Of a DNA stretch of 64,000 nucleotides, positions 46,943 through 56,920 are shown piece by piece. Each line of letters begins with the position of its first letter. The first letter of the stretch is position 1. The stretch spans positions 992,001 to 1,056,000 of the forward strand of contig JACGCM010001793.1 of the NCBI GenBank assembly GCA_014058105.1, in the 5' to 3' direction. The stretch comes from Kingdonia uniflora. Taxonomy: Eukaryota; Streptophyta; Magnoliopsida; Ranunculales; Circaeasteraceae. The translations under genes and the position numbers were made by a program. Below the pieces are notes generated by a model. The model searched no databases, was not told where the DNA came from, and worked only from the letters and a program-made list of their open reading frames with translations.

Positions 46943-47500
46943 CCCGTTATGACCTGACCTGGATCACCCAAACCCAACTCGCTTGCCAGGTCTAGTTTTG
47001 AGGCTAAGGAGGACACTGAAGTTAAGAATAACGGTTTTGAGTATGAGGGAGACATATATGAAAATGTCATTGTGAATATGAGCAGTATATCTAGTGATTA
47101 CGGCGGTGACCTTGAGGTTGGAAATCTTTACACAAGTATCATATTTTTATCTTAGTTGGTTAACATTTATTTGTATCTCTCCAGATCATTTGATTTGCTT
47201 TACAAATGGCTGCAGCCCGAAGCCAAACCATTGTAGATGAAGTTTAATATTATTTTGTTTGCATCTAGCTTATCATTTATTTGCATCTAACATATCATTT
47301 TTATACATATATATTATCATTTGTATATCACTAGTACTTTCCGAATTACTATATAGATTGCTGTTGTCCAAAACAAAGACCCTATATATGCCTAATATTT
47401 CCCAAACGGTTTCCCAGTAATAGAAAATAAAGATGAAAAGGACGAGGAAGGTGTTGTTGACAAAAGAGGTACTATTGTGGTGGTATTTCCAGTCATTTCT

Positions 47501-50500
47501 TGATCCAGGAGGATCAGACGAAGACATAAAGGTTTTCAAGTTTTTATTCGAATAGAATTGTTTATGTTTGAATACTTTTCTGCCTGAGGGTTTTATTCGA
47601 ATAGATTTTTATTCTATTCGAATAGATTTTTGGTATTCTGCCTGAAGTGTTTTATTTGAATAGATTTTTATTCTATTTGAATGCATTTATTTTATTCGAA
47701 TTGAAACTGTTTTTGTTTGAACAGATGCATAATTAAGCCTTTTTCCTTTAGGCGGTGATTGAATTTTTGAGGGGTGTTTTGCCTCGAGATACGTTATTTA
47801 AGTATTTTAAGTTCCCTAATATATAAAGGGGACTTAGGTTATTTCTTTTCTATGTTAGATCTAGAGAGAAGTTCAAAGGAAGAAGCTTAGGGTTTAGGGT
47901 TTATTCGTTGTAATTACTTGGATAATACAATTAAATCTCTTATTTTTCCCATACAAATTAGCGTTCTTCATACTTTTTAACTAACAAAAGCTTCTCAATC
48001 GTATTGTGGATTAAGTGGTATCAGTTTTCCAGTTATGATCTTCGAGGGTTAGTTGTGGTTTATGGTCCTTATACGTGACCGTCTCAAGCAAACGAATGAG
48101 AAGCTAGTGAGTCCGTTGACGATTCATTGCAAACCTAATTTGAATAAGAAGGACGATTTGGAGATGGACGAGGCCAACGATTGACTCACGCTTTTGGAAA
48201 TGATATTTTTCGACCAAACTTCTACTGCAGGGGAGTTGGTCAACCAATTGCATCTCACAAACCTAGCAAAGGCTTCCACTTTGGCGACACGGTGAGACCG
48301 CTCTCATCGGCGAGGCCGCTCGAGGAGAAATGGAGTTGTAGATGGGAATGGAGACATCGATAATACGAGGATAGCCAATAATTCTAGTGATGCTGATTCC
48401 GTCAAGGAGTGCCCAGGTTTTGGTAAGTCAATGAATCCTATGCATAATCTTCTTATTTGTTTTAAGATTGAAATTCTGATATTCGATGGTTCGATCGATT
48501 CTGAGATATTGGATAACTGGTTAGATAGGCAAGAAACTTATTTTTTAGTTTACGAATACTTCAATGCTCAGCAAATTTCCTTTCTTGCGTTGAAATTTAC
48601 AAGTCATGCACTCGCGTGGTAGAATTCTTATCGGAAACGCCACGATGTAGTAGATTTGGGTTGGAAGGAATTCAAGGTATTTGTGCGTAAGCAGTTTTAT
48701 CCAATTGGATATGAGCAAGAGAGATGGTTTTATGGCACAATTTATGCCAAAAGTTTGAGCAATCCATGCAGGAGTACACTACGGCATTCCATAACCAATC
48801 TTTGGTTTTGGACATTGATATGGACGAGTATGAGGTGTTCATAAAGTACATGGGGGGTTTATCGGAGTCTATTAGGAGGGAGTTGAAGCTCTTTACTGTG
48901 GCCAATATCGAGGATGTTACCGTGAAGGTAATTTCTATTGAAGGCAAGTACTTGAAGAGTGACAAAGAAGACAACAAGATCATGTCGGGGTAGAAGTCAA
49001 GTTGGAAAAACAAGCATAAGGAAGAGGTCAAAGGAGCGAGGTCTTCGTCCAAGGAGTATCATTGCAATCATTGTAAGGCGAGTGGGCATATTTTTTATTA
49101 TTGCTGGAAGCTTCACCCGAAGCTTATGGCGAATGAGGATAAGAGTAAGAAAGATAGATTTATAATAGCTACAAAGGTTGTTGATCATCCGAATTTGGAT
49201 AAACCGAATCCTAAGCTTACACTTATGTTTTAACAAAATTTGGTTGTCGATGAAGAGAGTCAGGAAGAGATTTTTCATGTCAGTATTTAGGTAAAACTGA
49301 GTTTAGTCAAGGCCATTATGGATCCGGGTAGTCAGAAAAATTTGAATTCTGAGACGTTGGTGAAGAAGATGGGTTTGACGACTACAACACATCCTAAGCC
49401 ATATGGTTTGGGGTGGATTCAGAAAGATACGGATGTGATGATCACAAAGTAGTGTACATTCAAGTTTATAATTTATGAGAAGTTTATTGACGAGGTGAAG
49501 TGTGAGGTAGTTCATTTGGATGTGTGTCAGGTAATCTTGGGTAGCCCTTATCGTCAGGACCGAGATGCGATTCATTACCGTAGAGCTCGCATGTATCTTC
49601 TTGTGAAGGAGGGAAAAAAGTTCCATATCAATGCTTATAAGGAGGATGTTACTATGTTAAATTTGGTAATAGCAACTCAGGTGAAGCGGTTGGTTAATGC
49701 GAGTGGCAAGTTTGTATTATTGGTACGACCGGTTCAGGAGGGTATGTCAGCTTTAGTGTTGTCTCCAATGAGAATGTTTTTTTAGCATCAAACTGACTTG
49801 GAGAAGTTGCAAGAGGAGGTTGTGGTACATACTGATCACAAACCATTCTAGTTTTTAGCTACACAGTCCACGCTACAGTAAACTCGCCAGATGAAGGGGC
49901 TATCGTATCTCTAGCACTTTCCCTTGCTTTTACAGTATAAGAGGAAAGTAGACAACAAATTGGCTGATAAGTTATCTCGACCCCTATTACCAACTACTTC
50001 TGCTATGTTGGTTTATATGCAGTTACAACCTTTTGTTACGTCAGGATATGTTATAGGATATGATGATCCTAAGGGGCGCAGTGTGTTCTGCCAAAAGTTA
50101 CTACTGGCCAAGACATGGGGTGCTATTGAATCATTCCGAGTTGGGAAGAAGGGTACACTACCGAGTAAGTCGAAGTGGTACAGCAGGGAATTGGGCCTCG
50201 CCGCATTCCTACATCTCCAGTTCTAGATTGAGTAGGAGCTCAAGGCTCCTAAAGGGGGGAACCATGATCCAGGAGAATTTGGCGAAGACATGAAGGTTTT
50301 CAAGTTTCTATTCGAACAAAATTGTTTTTGCTCAAATACTTTTCTGCCTGAGGGTTTATTCGAATAGATTTTTATTCTATTCGAATAAATTTCTGCCTGA
50401 GGGTTTTATTCAAATAGATTTTTATTCCATTTGAATACATTTATTTTATTCGAACATAAACTGTTTCTGCTTGATCATAGGCGCGATTCAACCTTTTTCC

Positions 50501-50767
50501 TTTAGGTGGTAAGTGTATTTTTGAGGTGTTTTTTGCCTCGAGATGGGTTCTTTTAGTATTTTAAGCTCCCTAATATATAAAGGGGACTTAGTTAATTTCT
50601 TTTCTATGTTAGATCTAGAGAGAAGTTCACAGGAAGAAGCTTAGGGTTTAGAGTTTATTCGTTGTAATTACTTGGATAATACAATTGAATCTCTTATTTT
50701 TCCCATACAAATTGGCGTTCTTTATACTTTTATACTAACTAAAGCTTCTCAATCGTATTGTGGATTA
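47501..50767 (+). mobile_element. Decayed Gypsy element with both LTRs
   Basis: Left LTR 47501-48013 (513 bases) and right LTR 50265-50767 (503 bases), both starting TGATCCAGGAG and ending TTGTGGATTA. A perfect 5-base duplication, TTTCT, flanks them (47496-47500 and 50768-50772). A primer site beginning TGGTATCAG lies at 48016, and a purine tract AAAGGGGGGA at 50251-50260. The LTRs end TA, not CA. It sits inside the second DUF1985 gene. The LTRs are rich in ATTCGAATAGA repeats. Confidence 0.85.
48430..49985 (+). pseudogene. Gypsy gag, zinc knuckle, protease and RNase H remnant
   Basis: Gag lies at 48431-48990 (ISFLALKFTSHALAW, then GWKEFKVFVRKQFYP and LCQKFEQSMQEYTTAF), with frameshifts. A CCHC knuckle, CNHCKASGHIFYYCWK, lies at about 49060-49110. 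The protease site at about 49316 reads MDPGSQKNLNS, with Pro where D-S-G or D-T-G is expected. An aspartic-protease tail continues to about 49560. The sequence then jumps to RNase H at about 49822-49985 (HTDHKPF, then YKRKVDNKLADKLSR). Most of reverse transcriptase and all of integrase are missing, so an internal deletion of 2-3 kb is inferred. Confidence 0.8.
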
Positions 50768-50966
50768 TTTCTATATTATATTTCTTACCATTTGTTTACA
50801 TTTTAAATATCATTGCAAGCTGTTATACTATTATTTGCATTTTTTACTAACATTGGTTTGTGTATATATCGTTATTTGTTTATATTTGTATTATCATTTA
50901 TTTGTAATCTTATATCAGTTAGGCACTGACTAAACTCACGACCCAAACAAAATTAATGAGAATATA

Positions 50967-51308
50967 GTTGAAAGTAGGGCTGCAACTTTTTTCGAACTTC
51001 CATTTTTTTCCAAAATCCGATCTAATTTTTTTGCTTTTGGAATCCTATTTTACGTTTTTGATTTTTGAAAATCTAATTTTTGATTTTTTTCGAAAAATAT
51101 CGGATCGGAATCGAATAGTTTTTTTCCATTCCAATTTTTTGAAAATTCAGATCCAATTTTCTCAAATAACATCTGATCTGATTTTTCTGAATAACATCTG
51201 ATCCAATTTTTTCGAATAACATCGGATCTGATTTTTCTGAATAACATCAGATCCGATTATTTCTAATAACATCCGATCCGATTTAATCCGAACTTCCCTA
51301 CTTTCAAC
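50967..51308. repeat. AT-rich inverted-repeat element (MITE-like)
   Basis: A perfect 13-base inverted repeat, GTTGAAAGTAGGG at 50967-50979 and CCCTACTTTCAAC at 51296-51308, encloses 342 bases of T-rich DNA. I found no target duplication, so it could also be the product of an inverted duplication. GTAGGGCTGCAAC near the left end recalls some hAT termini. Similar AT-rich, GGATCGG-containing DNA recurs at 51750-51990. Confidence 0.45.
51165..51289 (+). repeat. 25-bp tandem repeat, 5 copies
   Basis: Five 25-base units of the form AATAACATCNGATCNGATTTTTCNG starting at 51165, 51190, 51215, 51240 and 51265. The units diverge progressively at the right end. They lie inside the inverted-repeat element. 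Confidence 0.8.
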
Positions 51309-52563
51309 TTGAGAGAGTTGGGACTAAAACTTCAAACAAAACATACTTCATCTAGGTCTGCCTCTATTTCTTCTCCCTCTTCATGGGCTCCTTTTTTAAC
51401 ACACCATTGAAATCTCACTCCTATTTTCTCTTTAAGATAAGAATCTTTCTCTCTAGAACTCTTGAAGTCATAGTGGGGGTGAGACATGGTCAGGTGGTGT
51501 TCAGTTGGTTTTATGGGGTTAAACTATTGTGTTTAAGTAATTACAAATAGTTATTTTTGATCTCTCTTTACCTATCTCTAAAAAGGCTGTCATAGATATT
51601 TGGAGATATTTTTCTCTTAAAGCAAGTTACTTAAGCTTGTGAAACGATGTTTTATTTTGTAAACTATATAATTTGGACAATATTTATTTCCAAGTTGTTA
51701 TTATTTGACTTGTGTACCAAAGTTTCTATAATGGTTTCCTTTATTATCACTTATCAAATAATATATAGTGATAATTTCCTGCTAAATACAAAATTTTTGA
51801 TTTTCTAAATTCTTTTACGATTTTCAAATTTATAATTTTTTTCTGAAAATTTTTAAATTTTGAATTTTCTGATAAATTCAATTTTTTCGAATTCGAATCA
51901 ATTTTTGTTTTTCTGAAAAAAAATTGGATCGGTACGGAATTTACGTTTACAAAAAAATCAATTTTTTTTTTGTCCTCCCCCATTTTTAATCCTATCTGAA
52001 AACTGGCCTAATTGAAAATGAAGACAAGGGGAGTATAGAAGAAGTTATTGAGAATGCTAGGATGGAGGAAGAAAATGACGAGGGTTGAGGGTGTAGTAGG
52101 GTGTCTGAGATTGGAAAAAGCGAGAAAGTGAAGGAGTACGAGTCCACCCTAAAAGTAGGTATTCACCATTTCAATGAAGCAATGCTCATACACTAAAAGC
52201 TATTAAGTAGTATCTAACAGTATATTATTTTTGCAATGTTTCAAGGTACTTGATAATGGGGGTGGTGTGGGAGAAGCTGCAGATGGGTTGCCATCGGATC
52301 TAGTTGAGGAGAATATAGATGGAAACGTCGAAGAGTCAATACTTGAGGTGGGAATACCAGTTCAAGAGAAGGTGGAGAATAACCATTTATAAATGGAGTA
52401 AGGATATCAATCTATAAAAAAAATGCATAAGGAGAGCACAATATTGTGAAGAAATAGAAGAGGTTGTGAAAACTCGCAATAAAACTACGTTAAAAACTTT
52501 GTTATGCATTACAAAGTAAATGAGACATTAAAATAAACAAAGATTTATGAATAATGTCATACA

Positions 52564-53165
52564 TGTAGTAGCCTACTCGCACCCTTCGAAGATGAACTGG
52601 ATACTGGAAGACTAACTCGAAGACTATCGACCAACTTGAAGCCTGCCAAACTTGCAAATCTACCAAAGCCCACAATAAAGCTTCGACTATGCTTCCAGCT
52701 CAGCTTATGGCCGAGGCAGACAACTTTGCAGATAATTTAGCAGAAACTTTGGCAGAGCTGACTTCAGTACAAAATAACTATCACAAAGGATACACATGTA
52801 ATTTGACCTTATTATAGTGATGTCACCATTCCTATCCTTAACAAATAGGGATGGAGAGCTACTATAAAGAGGTTGAGAGATTTTTCCCACACACACCCTA
52901 GAGAAACTCTGACAACCTTCGAGCGCCTTCAAAAGCCTAAAGATTCAGTCTACTCTTAATCCAAATCTGGAATCCCATCCATATATACATCCCCGCCTTA
53001 AAAACCTCACTAGAGGTTGTGGAGGAGTCCCATTCTTGGACTATACGCAAGTGCGTTTAGATAGAGCTTTCCATATTTTTATTGAATATACATGTTAAAC
53101 CCCTAGTCGAGTATAAACCCCGTGGTGTAAGAGTTTGGTCTCCCCTCTGCGAGATTATGCCCCTA
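52564..53165 (+). repeat. Probable 5' LTR of a Gypsy element (limits approximate)
   Basis: Starts TGTAGTAGCCTACTCGC and contains an ACTATAAAGAGG box near 52860 that could serve as a promoter. It is followed at about 53168 by TTTGGCATCGTCTATG, which resembles the TGGCGCCGTCTGTGGG primer site of Tat-group and related Gypsy elements. A gag frame starts soon after. No second LTR was found, so the borders are inferred. Confidence 0.5.
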
Positions 53166-53229
53166 TATTTGGCATCGTCTATGCTATACCCTCACTTTTT
53201 ACACAACTTTACCAACCAAGCACACCTCC

Positions 53230-54125
53230 AATGGCTTCAACCCCCCAATCCACCTCAGCCATAGTAAGAGCCCCTGTTGATGACATTGCCGCTCAATTGG
53301 CATTGATGCACGAGTAATTTTCTCAGGCTAAAAAGTGCCATATGAGCCAACTTTTCCATGAGCTTAAAGCTCGACACAAGGAACTCAAAACTGAATGACA
53401 TCGTCGCGCTAAAGAAACAGAAAAACAACATCGTGACTTCGATGAGCTGCACAATTCAATTCGGGGCATGCAGTAGGCACAAACTCAAGATGCCCATGTG
53501 CAGTCCAAAGCCCCAATACCTTTACACATATCTGCTCATGCACGTTTAGATTCTCACCCCCACACTGAGGTACCCTCAGTCCATCTAGGTGCCGAAGGTG
53601 TCCCCAATCCCATACCTAAAGATTCAAACGACCTAGGTGTCCCTATTTTAGAAGATTCGAGCGACTCCACACTGTGAACATCCTGACCCCCAATTCGACG
53701 ACCAGCCTGAGAATGACTAGGTAAATAAAGTACCGAACACACCCTAGAGCTAAAGCCGTATTAACCGTAAATATTTCATTGTCCCCCTCGAGCAGTTTAC
53801 CTCACACAACAGCCATCCGTATCAGTTAGAGCCCAAACCTAAACTCCTGGAGCAGACTCAAAAATACACTCTGCTTGGAGCTTCTAGCTATCGAGGTCCC
53901 TCTAAATTTCCATATCCCAAAAATTCATAAATATTAAAGCAAAGGCACACAATCTTTCGTAGTCGAGTTCCAAAACTCGTTAAGCCTCTACTCATCGGTA
54001 TATCACATCTTTTGTCAAATATTCCCTACTAGCCTCACGGACAGCCTACTAAAGTGGTACTCTAATAGCCTAATTTTGTAAGCTCGAAGTAGTTTGGAAT
54101 TAGCTCTTACACCAATGTATATGTG
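53230..54125 (+). pseudogene. Gypsy gag remnant
   Basis: Begins MASTPQSTSAIVRAPVDD at 53231, then a Lys/Glu-rich helical stretch and a long Pro/Ser linker. It reaches the conserved gag core near 54020-54125 with FPTSLTDSLLKWYSNSL, the counterpart of the F-P-x-S-L-x-x-x-A-L-x-W-F motif of retrotransposon gag. Several stops interrupt it. It breaks off shortly after the core at about 54125, where unrelated sequence begins. Confidence 0.65.
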
Positions 54126-56300
54126 ATAAAATCTAATATAAAATGAGTAATGACACATGTGATTTAGCGTGGAAAAAAATTGAATAGGTAAAACATCACG
54201 ACCTCGAGTTAAGGGTTTTTGCAATAGTGACTTGTATTGCTTGTGGTTAAAATCTTATTACAAGTGATCTCTCGACTTAGAAATACTTAATCTTATGAAT
54301 AAGAAGTTTAAAGTTTTGAGAATATAGAAAATGTTATTTTCTTAGTGATTTCTCATGTATTTTTCTAGTCCTTGTCTCTACTGGAACTTTTTCTTTATAT
54401 TGATCTTCTCCGCAGTTCTTCATCTTGCTGAAGCACGTTTTCCAAACAATGTGGTTAGTGGCGTTTAACTGAGTAACTGTTGAGTACATGAGAGACAGTT
54501 TCCTTTAACTTGTTCAGGTTTTTATATTTGAGCTTGACCCATATTCCTCATCATTTTGTGTAGCAGGTAGTAATGTTGACTGTTAAAGTTATGTGTAGAA
54601 TGCGTGAGTCTGACATGAAGGTAGTTCAAACTAGAAACTGCTCTATTTGGGTAAGATTGAGGGGCCCCTACAATCGCCCTCTCGCAACTGAAATCACGAG
54701 TGGCTTTTGTTGAGATAGAATCTGTGGGTATATGGGCATTCTGGCAGGAAGTTTAAAAATGAATGATGTAATAATAGAATTTGACTGCTAGGAAAATGCG
54801 CGTATAATGGGGGGACGTACATGCATTGAATATTGATGGGACTATTGATTTACGTGACGATTATAGTTTGGAAAGATTCATATCTATTGATTGATGATGC
54901 TTGGAAAAATGTACATGCACATTAAATGTAGGGATATATAAATAGTACCTGTGTCGAGGATTGTCGTAAAGTACGTTTATTTGTTGCCTAATTCTCTAAA
55001 AAAATTGACGATGGTAAAGGCCCAGAGAATGGTTCTTGAAGTGAGAATTGCTATTGAGATACAGAAGTTGAGGTTAAAATATTTATGTGATTAGTCCTTA
55101 GAAATGCGTACTCTCATTCCCGTTCCTTCGATGTATTAAAGTATGTCAGAAGAAGAAGCGAATGGAGCTGAGGAAGATATTTACTGTATGTCGAGATTTT
55201 ATCATGTTATTCTAGCAGGCGAGCAACGTTGGGTTGGTCTTTGCATCCTTACGGAAGACAAGGTTGGGAAGACAGATACGGGGTTCAGTGTAACTGCAGG
55301 GTAGTTTTGCTGATGTCTTGCATAGGACAGGATTTTACGGTCGGGCCCTCTTCATCTCTACAAACTTTATGGAGGTGGTGGCTATTTAAGAGGTGGCTAT
55401 GGTAGTAAAGGAGGAAGATGGATAATGAAAATCTGATTCTGCACTTTTATCGTTTCTTGGCTGTGAGAAGACCTTCTATTTGAAGAATGGGTTCAAGCAC
55501 TGAGTCCTTTTCACTCATGCCCAGACTTCATCCAAACTGAGTTTTTGGTCAGAGTAAGATGGTGTAAAAGAAAAATGGCCTATTGTGACTTCTAATGCCT
55601 GGTTTGCATCAGGGGATTCTTGGGGTGAAACATCACTGAAGTTGGATGAATTAAAGGATTTGATGATTTGAAGTGTCTGATGTTAAAGTACTTGAAAAAC
55701 TTGTTATCTGTAAAGTACTTGAAAAACTTATTATATGTAAAGTACATGATGTTGGAGTACTTGAAAAACTTGTTATCTGTAACGTACCTATAATTTGTAT
55801 TCGAGCTGAATAAAATTTGTTATCAAAACTCTGTGTTGATATATGTACAAAATTACTCTAAAAATCAAGCTATGAATGATCCGAAGGTTTGCGAATATAG
55901 TTGGAGTGTTATGTATGATATTAGAACGTACAACTTGGTTATAATAATCAAGATGTAATATGAAATTTGTACAATATATGATGTTCGACCTGGGGGGCTG
56001 AAATTTGTGGAAGAGAAAAAATTATAGAAGTTTTTGGAAGGGCAACTCGAGGTCAGAGGGGTTGTCTTGAAAAATTAGATTTGGAAAGAATAACTCGATA
56101 TGAAATAGGTCAAACTTACAAAGGTCGATAGGGAGAGATATGTTCAGATAACTTTTCTCAAGATACTAGGGATTTTATGTTATGAAAGAACAGGATAATA
56201 TTACAGAATGTGGGTGATCTGCAGCAATCTAGAAAATTGATAAAATAGGGGTCAAATGAACTTTAAATAGGTGGAAGAGGATAATAAGGTTGTAGGCTCG
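54126..56300. other. No gene recognised; contains a 27-bp direct repeat
   Basis: No protein-like frame of length. At 55685-55790, AAAGTACTTGAAAAACTTGTTATCTGT is repeated in tandem (55685, 55712) with a degenerate third copy. The stretch may be the 3' LTR or leader region of the minus-strand Tat-like element, but I found no LTR pair to prove it. Confidence 0.4.
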
Positions 56301-56309
56301 ATCTGAGAG

Positions 56310-56610
56310 AGTTCATTAAACCGCAGAGGGGCGGTTGGCGATAAATATAGCTGAAGTGCGTAAGCAGATTTTTGGTTTGCTTGATTATGTTGCTGAACTG
56401 CCAGTGAGGGAGTATTAACTGGAAGGTTTAGATTAGATGGGGAGAGCCCTTGAGTATGAACGTCGTTTCTATATGGAACTGTTTTGGTAAATTATGGTGG
56501 AACCTGCTGCTCAAAAGGATGCAGTAGAACTGATTGCTGAAGAAGAGATCGAATTGGAAGATGTGAGGATTGCTGAAGGCCGACTGATCAGATATGGTTC
56601 CCCATAACAC
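56310..56610 (+). pseudogene. Coding-like remnant upstream of the coiled-coil ORF
   Basis: One plus-strand frame shows protein-like composition: AEVRKQIFGLLDYVAELPV, then ALEYERRFYMELFW, then Glu-rich VELIAEEEIELEDV and AEGRLIRYGSP. It contains several stops. No domain is recognised. It probably belongs to the coiled-coil gene that follows, or to a related transposon protein. Confidence 0.3.
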
Positions 56611-56920
56611 CAGAGGTGTTTTAAGTATAATTACATGTGAGATGAATAAAGTGAATGAAAAATAGGTACAGTATGAATGTATGTAATTATGAGCTTGAAT
56701 ATGAGAATAAAGCATGAATCGATCATCTATTGTTGTGAATGTAGTTTGTGACTGTTGTGAAAAATGGAATTAAATATTTTTGAAATTTTGAGAACTTCGG
56801 AAATGACGTAAGAACTTCTATAAGTAGAAGAGGCAAAAATAGAAAAATATTTGGGAGCTTCTGATTTTTTCCCTTGTGTAAAAGCTGTAAAAACCTTATT
56901 GCGTGTTAGTGTGAGTCATC

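Larger units (their letters stand above)
43244..46994. mobile_element. Non-autonomous hAT element (carrying a solo LTR)
   Basis: Flanked by a perfect 8-base target duplication GTTTTGAG (43236-43243 and 46995-47002), the length typical of hAT transposons. The left end reads TAGAGTCAGCAAAGTGACCC and the inverted right end TAGACCTGGCAAGCGAGTT, a degenerate terminal inverted repeat of the TAG-x-CCTGGCAA kind. Without the nested LTR it is about 0.7 kb, rich in GGGTT/AACCC runs, and codes for nothing. Its excision would join FE-A in frame in the surrounding exon. Confidence 0.85.
41172..52400 (+). pseudogene. DUF1985 / plant-mobile-domain protein, VANC-like, copy 2
   Basis: Exon 1 (41172-41595) has YFAPLLLINP, VVELFDSHVGDMYLKF and LILGLRVIP; exon 2 (about 41732-42075) has KYVDLVDNLDNFNKFPQG and LHGCTWELTIWVFLSIPALK. 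Both match copy 1 closely. Later pieces lie at about 42120-42193, 42392-42485, 43131-43243 continuing at 46995-47128, 52020-52155 (acidic) and 52245-52390. Between them lie a hAT element holding a solo LTR, a Gypsy element and an AT-rich inverted-repeat element. Introns carry the same TATCATTTGT motif as copy 1. A TGA after YLKF and frameshifts disable it. No mudrA partner lies nearby. Splice borders after exon 2 are approximate. Confidence 0.6.

Noticed and set aside
51050..51990. Protein-coding reading of the AT-rich repeats (Phe/Lys/Asn-rich ORFs)
   Set aside because: The composition is entirely explained by the T-rich tandem units.
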